A stretch of DNA of 64,000 bases, taken from Promethearchaeota archaeon (GTDB taxonomy: Archaea; Asgardarchaeota; Lokiarchaeia; Sigyniarchaeales; SOKP01). Location of the stretch: positions 1-64,000 of the forward strand of contig JAHPZA010000002.1 of the NCBI GenBank assembly GCA_019058445.1, given 5' to 3'. The notes under the pieces are model-generated. The model saw only the letters and a program-made list of their open reading frames with translations. It was not told where the DNA came from and searched no databases. Of the stretch, positions 54,108-62,701 are shown piece after piece. How positions within the stretch are numbered: the stretch's first letter is position 1; the number at the start of each line of letters is the position of its first letter. The translations under genes were made by a program, and so were the position numbers.

Positions 54108-54301
54108 ATCCTCAGAGGACTTCCCTCATTTGTGAATATTTACTCCCATATCGGGGGACATACAGCGAAAGCCCATCTGGCATAGTACCGGGATGATGAC
54201 CTTTCGGAATATGAAGTAGTCCGAAATGCCTTTCGGCTATCGGATAGGGGCTACCGGTTTTAGCCCTCATGAATAAGACGGCACCGACCGTAACCTTCAT
54301 G
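54108..54301 (+). ncRNA. GC-rich structured RNA candidate upstream of aroC
   Basis: About 190 bases near 50% GC inside DNA near 20% GC. Several stems are visible on the plus strand: GCGAAAGC (GNRA loop) near 54165; CATCTGG with CCGGGATG (54174-54196); CCGAAA/TTTCGG (54221-54236); GGGCTA/TAGCCC (54248-54266); CATGAA/TTCATG enclosing ACGG/CCGT (54268-54301). G-U pairs and the GAAA loop work only on the plus strand. It does not show RNase P, SRP or tRNA signature sequences. A 62-codon frame on the minus strand (54300 to 54112) fills the same span and is an alternative reading. Its end is 149 bp before aroC. Confidence 0.5.
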
Positions 54302-54450
54302 TAAAAATTTTTTAGTAAAATTAGTTAATATTATTTAATAATTTTAATAAAAAAGATAACCTAATCAATTAAAATGGTTTAAATATAATTATATAAATTA
54401 AGAGTAAGTAAAATAGCAATTTCCATATAAAATTAAAAGCTGAAAATATT

Positions 54451-55560
54451 TTGGGAGAAAATACTTTTGGGACGAGATTTAAGATAACCTCGTTCGGAGA
54501 GAGCCACGGAAAAGTCATAGGAGTTGTTGTGGATGGTGTTCCAGCAGGATTGGAGTTTGATTTAGAGTATATTCAGATTGAATTAAATAAACGCAGACCA
54601 GGTCAATCTCATTTAACAACTTCTCGCTCTGAATCTGATAAAGCTAAGGTTTTATCCGGAATCTTCAATGGGAAAACTACCGGAGCACCTATTTGCTTAA
54701 TTGTTGAAAATAAGGATGTAGACTCGTCAAAGTATGAAAAATTCAAAAATTTTTTACGACCATCTCAAATAGATTATTCTGCCCTGACTAAATATGGTGG
54801 ATTTGCAGATTATAAAGGATCAGGTCGATTTTCAGGTCGAGTTACGGCAGGATTTGTGATGGCTGGAGCAATTGCTAAGCAAATTTTATCGGAATATGAT
54901 ATTGGCATATTTGCATATACGAAAAGTATTGGCAACATTATTGATACTGAAGATTATCATGTTGATGACATTCAAAAGATTACAGATTTACGAGAAAAAT
55001 CTCCTGTAAGAGCTTTAAATTCGAAACAATCTAAATTGATGGAGCAAATAATAGAAGAAGTAAAAAATCAAAAAGATTCCATTGGAGGAATTATTAAATG
55101 TATTGTGAATAATTTTCCTGAAGGAATTGGGGGACCAATATTTAATAGTCTTGAATCAAATATAAGTAAAGCGATATTTTCTATCCCAGCAATAAAAGGT
55201 ATAGAATTTGGAGCAGGATTCCGAGCGGCTACAATGAAGGGCTCTGAACATAATGATCCATGGATCATTAGAGATGGAAAAATCCAAACAACTCAAAATA
55301 ATTCAGGAGGCATAATAGGGGGTATTTCTACGGGTATGCCTATTGAATTTAAAGTAGCAGTAAAGCCAACAGCGACAATTGGAATTCCTCAAAAAACAGT
55401 AAACATTAAAACTATGGAAAACACTGAAATAGAGATTACCGGAAGACATGATCCATGTATTGTTCCGAGAGCGATTGTAGTCATAGAAGCCATGACGGCT
55501 ATTGTTTTGCTAGATTTCTTATTAATTGAAGGAATAGTCCCATCAGTACTAAAATCTTAA
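54451..55560 (+). CDS. aroC: Chorismate synthase
   Basis: A 369-residue enzyme starting with TTG; the next residues GENTFGTRFKITSFGESHG are the usual N terminus. Other motifs: RRPGQSHLTTSRSE, SGRFSGRVTAGFVMAGAIAKQ, GSEHNDPW and GGIIGGISTGMPI. It makes chorismate from EPSP with reduced FMN. It is the second shikimate gene here after aroA at 47 kb. The GC-rich RNA candidate lies upstream on the same strand. Confidence 0.95.
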   Translation: MGENTFGTRFKITSFGESHGKVIGVVVDGVPAGLEFDLEYIQIELNKRRPGQSHLTTSRSESDKAKVLSGIFNGKTTGAPICLIVENKDVDSSKYEKFKNFLRPSQIDYSALTKYGGFADYKGSGRFSGRVTAGFVMAGAIAKQILSEYDIGIFAYTKSIGNIIDTEDYHVDDIQKITDLREKSPVRALNSKQSKLMEQIIEEVKNQKDSIGGIIKCIVNNFPEGIGGPIFNSLESNISKAIFSIPAIKGIEFGAGFRAATMKGSEHNDPWIIRDGKIQTTQNNSGGIIGGISTGMPIEFKVAVKPTATIGIPQKTVNIKTMENTEIEITGRHDPCIVPRAIVVIEAMTAIVLLDFLLIEGIVPSVLKS

Positions 55561-55590
55561 ACCAGAATAACTCACAGAGAAAGAATGAGA

Positions 55591-56841
55591 TTAATCCGTT
55601 AATTTTCTTATTTTTTCTTGAATTCTCTTTAATTCTCTCTTTAATTGTCTTTCTCTAGATCTAAGCTGTTTTTTTATTTTTGGCTTTATTTCTGATTCTG
55701 GGAGGGAGAGAATGGAAGGAGTCTTTTGTTTTGTATTATAACCGAGTTCTTGAAAAATAACCTTAATTTCAGGATTTAAAAATTCAGAAATGTTAACAAC
55801 ACGTTTTTCTTTAATAGATTTTTCAGCTGCGAAGGCGGGAACACTTGCTTCTCTTCCGATTGATAAATTGGCATATGGGTGTTTTCTCGTTTTAATACAT
55901 TCAAGAAAACTCCTTCGTTCTGCTTGAACTCCAATGTGAACAAGTCCTTCGTTATCTGAATAATAATCCACATCCACTTCTTCTAATTTATTACCTTCGG
56001 AAATAAGTAGTTTTTCATCATTCTTAGCTAATGCCCATATCCCATTATCACCAATTACTCCAATTTCGAGTCCTTCAATTGGTTGGATTTCATACATGCA
56101 TAATCCTAAATTTGCTTTTGCTCCATTTTCATATTCAATCAACACATTTGCATGATCAAGAATACTAGGATTTTTAAGTACTAATCCCTGGTACCTCGAG
56201 TATGAACACTGGATTCCATGACCTGGTTTAACTACATGTTGTCCGCCCATTGCAAACACTCGCTCGGGAGGTGATTGAATAAACCAATTAAAAAGATCAA
56301 AATGATGACAATTTTTATCTAAAAGAGCCCCTCCTGACTTCTTTTCATCAAAAAACCATGGACTTGGAAAATTTTCTCTATATTCTTTACAGTATGTCAT
56401 CATCACCTTTCCAAATGTCCCTTTTTCGATTAATAGCGCTAAAGTCCGACACAGATTAGAATACCGATACTCCAACCCAATCTGAATAATTCTATCTGTT
56501 TTTGCATACTCTTTAATTATATTATCAGTCGCTTCAATAGTCGGAGCAATGGGTTTTTCCAGAAAAATATCTTTATTAGCTCTTAAGGCATCAATTGTTA
56601 TTTGAGTATGGAAGTTACTTGGTGTAGCAATTACAATGGCATCTATATCCGACATTTTCAATAAATCCTTATAATCTTTAAGAAAAGCCGGACTACTTCC
56701 ATGGATAGATGATTGACTCATTTTAAGTTGTCTTTCGTTTGGATCAGCAACAGCTAAAATTTGGCTCTCAGATAATCTGTCAAAGCCCATACAATGATCC
56801 CATCCATGAATTCCAGCTCCAATTATTCCAATATTTATCAT
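55591..56841 (-). CDS. Gfo/Idh/MocA-family oxidoreductase
   Basis: A 416-residue NAD(P)-binding protein. IGIIGAGIHGWDH is the dinucleotide site, IVIATPSNFHTQ and FLEKPIAPTIE (the EKP motif) follow, and the C-terminal sheet domain has GGALLDKNCHHFDLFNW. Such enzymes oxidise or reduce sugars, inositols and related alcohols. The last 40 residues are a charged coiled coil (RSRERQLKRELKRIQEKIRK), unusual for the family. Substrate unknown. Confidence 0.85.
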   Translation of the reverse strand: MINIGIIGAGIHGWDHCMGFDRLSESQILAVADPNERQLKMSQSSIHGSSPAFLKDYKDLLKMSDIDAIVIATPSNFHTQITIDALRANKDIFLEKPIAPTIEATDNIIKEYAKTDRIIQIGLEYRYSNLCRTLALLIEKGTFGKVMMTYCKEYRENFPSPWFFDEKKSGGALLDKNCHHFDLFNWFIQSPPERVFAMGGQHVVKPGHGIQCSYSRYQGLVLKNPSILDHANVLIEYENGAKANLGLCMYEIQPIEGLEIGVIGDNGIWALAKNDEKLLISEGNKLEEVDVDYYSDNEGLVHIGVQAERRSFLECIKTRKHPYANLSIGREASVPAFAAEKSIKEKRVVNISEFLNPEIKVIFQELGYNTKQKTPSILSLPESEIKPKIKKQLRSRERQLKRELKRIQEKIRKLTD

Positions 56842-57004
56842 AATATCCGCCTATATTGATCTTGAATTAATTTAATTAGTTCAAACTTAAAGACTTTTTT
56901 TTAATTATTTGGTTAATCAAATCATTTCGTTTTGAATAATTTTATTATGTGGGAGTATCTTTAATAAATTATATTTTAAAATTAAAGTTGGGATATAATA
57001 TATC

Positions 57005-57238
57005 ATGAGTAAAAAAATCGACACGTCCGAGCAGTTCATTGAGTTTTACAAGAAAAAAGGGGATTATCTTATCACTCTCGTAGATAATCATTATATGAAT
57101 AAAGAATATAAGAAATGTCTTGAATTATTAAATCAAGCATACGCCATGTACCAGAAAGGGAATTGTTCGGAAGATATGGCAACTACGAAGAAAAGATTTG
57201 ATGAAATAAAAACAACCCATTTTAAAAAAAAAGATTAA
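57005..57238 (+). CDS. Small TPR-like helical protein
   Basis: A 77-residue protein. NHYMNKEYKKCLELLNQAYAMYQ reads like a single TPR-type helix pair, with helical ends. Its last 17 bases overlap the 3' end of the convergent Mut7-C gene, so the transcripts overlap. Unknown function. Confidence 0.55.
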   Translation: MSKKIDTSEQFIEFYKKKGDYLITLVDNHYMNKEYKKCLELLNQAYAMYQKGNCSEDMATTKKRFDEIKTTHFKKKD

Positions 57239-57731
57239 CATTCCGTTGTTTTGATTTTAATCTCTCCATAATTTTTTCTATGTGGGTTCCTTTCCAATAT
57301 ACTTTTTTGCACTTTGTACATTGATAGAACTCTTCGAAATATTTAAACGTTTCAGGTTTTACTTCGTTTATTATTAGGTTCTTATCATTCACTTTTTCTA
57401 ATTCCGAATTGCACATGGAACATCGGGCTTTTTGCATATCAAAATTGAAGTTTAACTGTAATTTTTTTTTAAGTTGATCTAAATAATTATACACCCCTTC
57501 ACCTTCTAAGAATATGCTTCGATCTCTATTTTTTTTGTAAAAAGCATAATCTCTAGTAATAATAATACGATTATTTTCAATTGCATATTCTGCAAGTTTT
57601 TCATCTGGAACTGGGACAATACCAAATACACCTTCTAGATCGTCAGCATACACAGTATCATAACCAAATATGCGTAGGAAGCGAGTAAGTCTGCCATACA
57701 TCGCATCTGTTAAAAACTTAATCTCGTTCAT
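57222..57731 (-). CDS. Mut7-C RNase-domain protein
   Basis: A 169-residue protein. The N-terminal PIN-like part (FLTDAMYGRLTRFLRIFGYDTVYADD, then IITRDYAFYKK) carries the acidic residues of the Mut7-C family. The C-terminal part has a zinc ribbon, CSMCNSEL ... CTKCKKVYWKG. These proteins are thought to be RNases. It is a single gene that overlaps its convergent neighbour by 17 bp. Confidence 0.85.
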   Translation of the reverse strand: MNEIKFLTDAMYGRLTRFLRIFGYDTVYADDLEGVFGIVPVPDEKLAEYAIENNRIIITRDYAFYKKNRDRSIFLEGEGVYNYLDQLKKKLQLNFNFDMQKARCSMCNSELEKVNDKNLIINEVKPETFKYFEEFYQCTKCKKVYWKGTHIEKIMERLKSKQRNVNLFF

Positions 57732-57823
57732 CTCTATTAAATAAATATAAGGTTTAATATTTAAAATTCTAATTTGAGAATAAGTTCAAAAAATAAAATT
57801 TGTTTCTCAACTTATTATAGCGT

Positions 57824-58492
57824 TTAACTTTTTTTTTGAATTATTATAGCTCTACAAAAACTACTATCTAAGTTGTGTATTTTTATTGGTAATGCCATCA
57901 CGTAAAAACGGTCTTGAGTTATTTTATCTAGATTATCAACAATCTCAACAAAACAAACATCCTGACTCATTAATATATCATGGAATTCTCGAATTTCTTC
58001 CACATCCTTTCCGAGTCGGATATTGTCCAATACAAGAAGTTTTGGTTTGAATTTAACCATCCATCTTGCAGCTTCAGCGGTTAATTGTGGCAATTCACCT
58101 TTATCGCCAATATAAAGCTGTTGTTTAGTAAGTTTAATGCCAGTATCATTCCTGATAACAATAATATCACCATTTTTAATATTCTTTTCCAAGCTATCTT
58201 TACATGTTTTTTCTGTTATTAATTTATCCCTTACGGGAAATAAAATTCCTGGTCCATGAAAATGATTTAATGGGTAATCTGTGATTGTTTTTCCATCATC
58301 ATAGAAATGAGCCCCCACTTCCACATGAGTTCCCACATGAGAATGAGTTTTTAGAATATCATATCTAATTGTTCTATCTTGTAGTAATGCTTTCTGAATA
58401 GCAAATGGCCGGTCTGGATTTTCACCGGGTATTATGGTATAGGAAATATCAATAATATCAAATTCTTCTAAATTAAATGTCATTTTAATCAT
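57824..58492 (-). CDS. Cyclase-family hydrolase (kynurenine formamidase-like)
   Basis: A 222-residue protein with SHVGTHVEVGAHFYDDG, a variant of the cyclase-family metal motif HxGTHxDxPxH in which Asp is Glu and the Pro is Gly. DISYTIIPGEN at the start also fits. Members open amide or ring bonds in amino-acid and aromatic breakdown. The GTHVE change suggests altered metal binding. It lies next to an MFS gene on the same strand, 105 bp from it. Confidence 0.8.
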   Translation of the reverse strand: MIKMTFNLEEFDIIDISYTIIPGENPDRPFAIQKALLQDRTIRYDILKTHSHVGTHVEVGAHFYDDGKTITDYPLNHFHGPGILFPVRDKLITEKTCKDSLEKNIKNGDIIVIRNDTGIKLTKQQLYIGDKGELPQLTAEAARWMVKFKPKLLVLDNIRLGKDVEEIREFHDILMSQDVCFVEIVDNLDKITQDRFYVMALPIKIHNLDSSFCRAIIIQKKS

Positions 58493-58597
58493 TCTTGTTA
58501 ATTCTATTCATTTTAATATATTATATATTCATTTTTATTAAGTTTTTTTTTAAAATAAGAAAAAAAAAGATTTCATTTTTAATATGTGTTATTTCTT

Positions 58598-59863
58598 TTA
58601 CAAATTTTTCTCTAACCGAGTCTCACTTTTAACAAAAAACATTAGAATGAGGGCTATTGCATATATTAATGCGGTATTTAGGAGCATATAATACCAACTT
58701 GTTAAATCTGTGAATAAGCCTATTAATGCCGGACCAAAGGCGGCTGCTGCATAGTAGAACAAATAATATATCCCTGTATGAGTTCCAATCTCTTTTGATG
58801 AAGGTGCTTTTCCCCATATAATAACGATCATATTAATATTTATCATCGCCCAACCTATTGATAATAAGATAATAACGATAATCAACATCAATAAGGTTTG
58901 AATTAAGAATCCAAGTATCATACTACAAACAATTAAAATAAAGCCTAATTTTATAAATAAGAGTCTATTATATTTTTCGGCTAAAACAGAAAGGGGATAA
59001 GCAAATATTAAAAATGCAACACCTCCGTATAATGTAAGACTTCCTGCGGTTCCTCTTGATAAGCCATACACTTCCATAGCATAGGGGGTGAGAAGAGCTC
59101 TCACTCCTGACCAGGCAAGTGACGCACAAAATATCGCAAATAGAATGATAAGGGTGCTCTTATCTTTTTCTTTTCGAATACTTCTAAATGTGTCTCTAAA
59201 AGTTATTTTTTCCTTTTGTTGAGCATGTTCTAAACCAAGTTCTTCTTCTTTTAAGATGAGTTGATATGACTTAGCGTTTTTTTCCTTCACAGTAGCTAAT
59301 ATGATAAATAAACAAAGAATCGATATAATACCGGTGATTATAAACGCTAACTGTAAACTTACGTCTACAACAAGGAGGCTTATTAAAGCGGCAACAATGA
59401 TAGTTACACTTGTCATTATCTTTCCAAATGCGTTGGCTTTACTTCTATGCTCTTCTGGGATAAAATCAGGCAAAAGAGATTCAGAAGGAGCTTTGAATAG
59501 TAGCATTACTGTAACATAACCTAATATGAAGATCATAAGGGTGAGAAGAGATGTTTCAAAGGCTATTAATATAAAAAATATTGCAGCAAGAGGAATCCCC
59601 ACCATTATATAAGGTATTCTTCTCCCAAATCTGGTTCTGGTATTATCTGAGTGTTTACCGATAAGGGGTTCAACAAATAGCCCTAAAAGGTTATCTAATC
59701 CCATAATTAAACCAACAATGGCAACGCTAGTAATGTATTTTAATAGGCTTACAGGGACCTGACTGTCATAGAAATTCCACGTAATTTCTTGAGCAAAAAT
59801 CGCTATTGAGATAAAAAAGGCCATTTTTGCGGGAAATTTTTCTTTAGTTTTAGTTTCTGACAT
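58598..59863 (-). CDS. MFS transporter
   Basis: A 421-residue carrier with about 12 helices in two halves joined by a charged loop (VKEKNAKSYQLILKEEELG). The loop between helices 2 and 3 reads EPLIGKHSDNTRTRFGRRIPY, here cut as EPLIGKHSDN and RFGRRIPY, like the SLC45/GPH side of MFS. The substrate is unknown. It is upstream of the cyclase-like gene on the same strand and divergent from atuA. Confidence 0.87.
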   Translation of the reverse strand: MSETKTKEKFPAKMAFFISIAIFAQEITWNFYDSQVPVSLLKYITSVAIVGLIMGLDNLLGLFVEPLIGKHSDNTRTRFGRRIPYIMVGIPLAAIFFILIAFETSLLTLMIFILGYVTVMLLFKAPSESLLPDFIPEEHRSKANAFGKIMTSVTIIVAALISLLVVDVSLQLAFIITGIISILCLFIILATVKEKNAKSYQLILKEEELGLEHAQQKEKITFRDTFRSIRKEKDKSTLIILFAIFCASLAWSGVRALLTPYAMEVYGLSRGTAGSLTLYGGVAFLIFAYPLSVLAEKYNRLLFIKLGFILIVCSMILGFLIQTLLMLIIVIILLSIGWAMININMIVIIWGKAPSSKEIGTHTGIYYLFYYAAAAFGPALIGLFTDLTSWYYMLLNTALIYAIALILMFFVKSETRLEKNL

Positions 59864-59910
59864 TTTAATCTTTACTCTTTATAGTTAATAAAATAAATTT
59901 TTTTTTTAAT

Positions 59911-60046
59911 AAAATTTAATCGAATATTAGATAGATTAATATTTATTAAGTTCAAAATATATTTAAATGTTTCATTAAAATTTAATCGAATATTAGATAC
60001 ATTAATATTTAATCGAATATTAGATACATTAAGTTCAAAAATATCT
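59911..60046. repeat. Three copies of a 25-30 base repeat between divergent genes
   Basis: The unit TTTAATCGAATATTAGATA, followed by C/G-ATTAA, occurs at 59915, 59981 and 60008. A second shared piece, TTAAGTTCAAAA, follows copies 1 and 3. The unit contains the near-palindrome TAATCGAATATTA. It lies between the MFS gene (start 59863) and atuA (start 60077), so it may be a regulator-binding array. Confidence 0.6.
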
Positions 60047-60076
60047 GATCTTTAAAAAATAATAAAGTGTATTATA

Positions 60077-61444
60077 ATGGAAGTTCGTGTTATTGCTCCA
60101 AATGGTACCATTGGTGCTGGTTATAAAGAAAAATCGCTTGAGAGAGGAATTGCTTTAAAGCCTCATGTTATTGCATGTGATGGGGGCTCAACAGATTCAG
60201 GACCAAGTTATTTGGGATCTGGAACTCCGAAATCATCACGTCAAGCGGTTAAACGAGATCTTCGATATATGTTTTTGGGTAGAGAGGAATTAGGAGTTCC
60301 ATTAATTATCGGTTCTTGTGGTACCAGCGGTGCAGATGTGGGTGTTGATTGGGTGCGCGATATTTGTCTTGAAATCGCAGCTGAGGAGAATCTTCATTTC
60401 AAATTAGCTGTAATAAAAAGCGATCAAAACAAAGAATATCTTAAGAAAAAATTGAAAGAAGGCAGAATTAAACCGTTAACACCCGCACCTGAGATTAGTG
60501 AAAGTATTATAGATAAAGCCAGCCGGATCGTTGGTGTGATGGGATATGAACAAATTGATAGAGCCTTATCTGAAGGAGCAGAAGTTATTTTGGCTGGTCG
60601 TGCGACCGACACTGCATTATTTGCAGCAATCCCTTTACGTATGGGTGCAGATCCAGGTCCTACATGGCATATGGCTAAGACTATAGAATGCGGGGCCGCT
60701 TGTGCTGTTGTACCAGCTGCTGATGGCATGTATGCAGTTATTAAGGATAATGAATTTACTATTGAACCACTTGATTTGGAATCAAGGGTTACACCTTTAA
60801 CAGTTGCCTCACATATGCTTTATGAAAATTCAAGTCCGTTTTTATTACGAGAACCAGGAGGATGGCTCGATACTACTAATTCCCAATATAAAGCGATAGA
60901 TGACCGATCGGTAAGCGTATCAGGATCTGTTTTTAGGAAAGCAGAAACCTATACCATCAAGCTAGAAGCAGCAGAATTAATAGGATATCAATCAATAATT
61001 ATTGGTGGGATTCGAGATCCATACATTATAAGACGTCTAGACGAATTAATCCCTTTTTTACAAGGGTATTTTAAACTTAAAGTCCGCAAATTGTTCGAGG
61101 GGAAAGTAAAAAAGAAAGATTACAAATTACATTTTCGAATCTACGGTCGGGATGGAGTTATGGGACCTTATGAACCGCTAAAAGACAATGTTGGGCATGA
61201 AGTCGGAATTCTTATTACCGTCACCGCAAAAACTCAACAGTTGGCGTCCGATATTGCAAAATTTGTGGCTTGGATGTCTGCTCATGTTCCAATACCAGAA
61301 TGGCAGGGGATTATTAGTAGCATTGCATATCCTTTTTCACCACCAGAAATAGAAAGAGGAGCTGTTTACCGCTTTAGTTTAAATCACGTTGTTGAGCCTG
61401 ATAATCCACTTGAAATGTTTCGTTTTAACTATGAGGAGGTGTGA
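60077..61444 (+). CDS. AtuA/DUF1446 family protein
   Basis: A 455-residue protein of the acyclic terpene utilisation AtuA family (DUF1446). CDGGSTDSGPSYLGSG near residue 35, IIGSCGTSGADVGVDW, LAGRATDTALFAA and REPGGWLD are typical. In Pseudomonas the atu cluster breaks down citronellol; the reaction of AtuA itself is not settled, and many relatives occur in other acid-degradation clusters. It overlaps the DUF4387 gene by four bases, an arrangement common for this pair. Confidence 0.85.
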   Translation: MEVRVIAPNGTIGAGYKEKSLERGIALKPHVIACDGGSTDSGPSYLGSGTPKSSRQAVKRDLRYMFLGREELGVPLIIGSCGTSGADVGVDWVRDICLEIAAEENLHFKLAVIKSDQNKEYLKKKLKEGRIKPLTPAPEISESIIDKASRIVGVMGYEQIDRALSEGAEVILAGRATDTALFAAIPLRMGADPGPTWHMAKTIECGAACAVVPAADGMYAVIKDNEFTIEPLDLESRVTPLTVASHMLYENSSPFLLREPGGWLDTTNSQYKAIDDRSVSVSGSVFRKAETYTIKLEAAELIGYQSIIIGGIRDPYIIRRLDELIPFLQGYFKLKVRKLFEGKVKKKDYKLHFRIYGRDGVMGPYEPLKDNVGHEVGILITVTAKTQQLASDIAKFVAWMSAHVPIPEWQGIISSIAYPFSPPEIERGAVYRFSLNHVVEPDNPLEMFRFNYEEV

Positions 61445-61764
61445 AAAATATTAAAACATTAGGAGAACTTGCTAAGATAATTAGGTCAAAAAACGCAGGA
61501 CCTTTTGCCATAACATTTGATATAATGTTTGCAACTGAAAAAGATTATAATCTTGTTGTAAAGTCCAATATTTTAACCGTTGAAAGATTCAGCAATTTAT
61601 TTAACATCCCCCCCGAAGATATTCAATTCTACCTTGTTAAAAACGCTTATGCAATAAAGATATCCATGCCAAGACCTTATTTTCAGGGTGATCTTGAGGA
61701 TGGAGATAATTATGCTGGTCAACAATATCCTCCTTTGATAGGGATAGAAATTCCAGGGACCTAA
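61441..61764 (+). CDS. DUF4387 family protein
   Basis: A 107-residue protein with GTG start inside the end of atuA (GTGA overlap). AKIIRSKNAGPFAITFDIMF, and SMPRPYFQGDLEDGDNYAGQQYPPL cut as MPRPYFQGDLEDGD and QQYPPL, match DUF4387, which is found as a separate gene or as a C-terminal part of AtuA-like proteins. The two probably form one enzyme. Confidence 0.85.
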   Translation: MKNIKTLGELAKIIRSKNAGPFAITFDIMFATEKDYNLVVKSNILTVERFSNLFNIPPEDIQFYLVKNAYAIKISMPRPYFQGDLEDGDNYAGQQYPPLIGIEIPGT

Positions 61765-61799
61765 CCCTAAAATATACTTTTATATACTGGCAATACTAA

Positions 61800-62546
61800 T
61801 TGATTACTATCATGCCAATTGAAGGATTAACTGAGTTAGAGATTATTAACGGGATTTTTACCTCGATTTTCGTTTTTGTTTCAATTTTAATTGGATTAAG
61901 GATAATATTAAAATACAATAAACATCAAATAAAAGAACTAATAACAGTAGGAATTAGTATGATTTTTCTCTCTACCCATTGGTGGGGAAATTCTTTCTCG
62001 TTTTTATTATATATAGCTTTTAATTATGAACTTGAAACGGTCACCCACCTTATTATTGAAAATATTTTTACCCCGATCGCATTGATTTTATGGGTATATT
62101 CCGTTTGCTCACTTGCATATCCTACAAAAATCAGAATATCGCTTTTAATCATTACACCAGTGTGCATTATATATTATGTGTTTTTATTTATCGGGCTTAT
62201 AGTCGACCCAGAAATTCTTGTAATACCTTTAAGTAGATTTGATACAAGATCTACAATCCTTTTGCTGTGTTTAAAAATATCTGCCTTATTTGTATTTACA
62301 ACCTATACAGTTCTATTTGGGTTAAATTTGATCAAAGATGGAGATAAAATAATTCAATGGAAAGGTAAATTTTTATTTTTAGCTATTGCTTTATATTCTC
62401 TCGGTGGAATCGGCTCAATGTTCTTATTTTCATTAGCAGAATTAGTAATTTTAAGATTGTTATTGATATTAAGCTCAATTCTATTTTATTTTAGTTTTTT
62501 CATACCTGATCCCTTGAGAAAATGGGTAATTAAGAATGAAGATTAA
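61800..62546 (+). CDS. Multi-helix membrane protein, unknown
   Basis: A 248-residue protein with about seven hydrophobic helices. THWWGNSFSFLLYIAFN marks a Trp-rich helix 2-3 turn. Starts are TTG 61800 or ATG 61812. The seven-helix plan resembles sensor-like membrane proteins that stand alone in archaea, but no family is recognised. The following gene is a winged-helix regulator on the same strand, which may respond to it; this is only a guess from position. Confidence 0.6.
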   Translation: MITIMPIEGLTELEIINGIFTSIFVFVSILIGLRIILKYNKHQIKELITVGISMIFLSTHWWGNSFSFLLYIAFNYELETVTHLIIENIFTPIALILWVYSVCSLAYPTKIRISLLIITPVCIIYYVFLFIGLIVDPEILVIPLSRFDTRSTILLLCLKISALFVFTTYTVLFGLNLIKDGDKIIQWKGKFLFLAIALYSLGGIGSMFLFSLAELVILRLLLILSSILFYFSFFIPDPLRKWVIKNED

Positions 62547-62587
62547 TAACATGAGGTAATGTATTGATTTGGTAAGAAGTCGTAAAT

Positions 62588-62593
62588 GGTGAT
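62588..62593 (+). promoter_or_regulatory. Shine-Dalgarno GGTGAT before an ATA codon in the regulator frame
   Basis: GGTGAT is followed by six bases and then ATA at 62600, in frame with the winged-helix gene. Starting there would add 34 mostly polar residues. The ATG at 62702 has no ribosome site. Confidence 0.4.
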
Positions 62594-62701
62594 AAAAACA
62601 TACAAAAGAAAGATACTAAATTAGATTCTCATAGGGAAGGCTCTCATGATAAGTTAGATATTCAAAAACAAAAAGATGATTTAATCCTAAATATAGAAAT
62701 C

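Noticed and set aside
54112..54300. A 62-codon open frame on the minus strand that spans the GC-rich island
   Set aside because: It could be a small or foreign protein, but the stems, GNRA loop and plus-strand G-U pairs are better explained by an RNA. Left as an alternative, not called as a gene.
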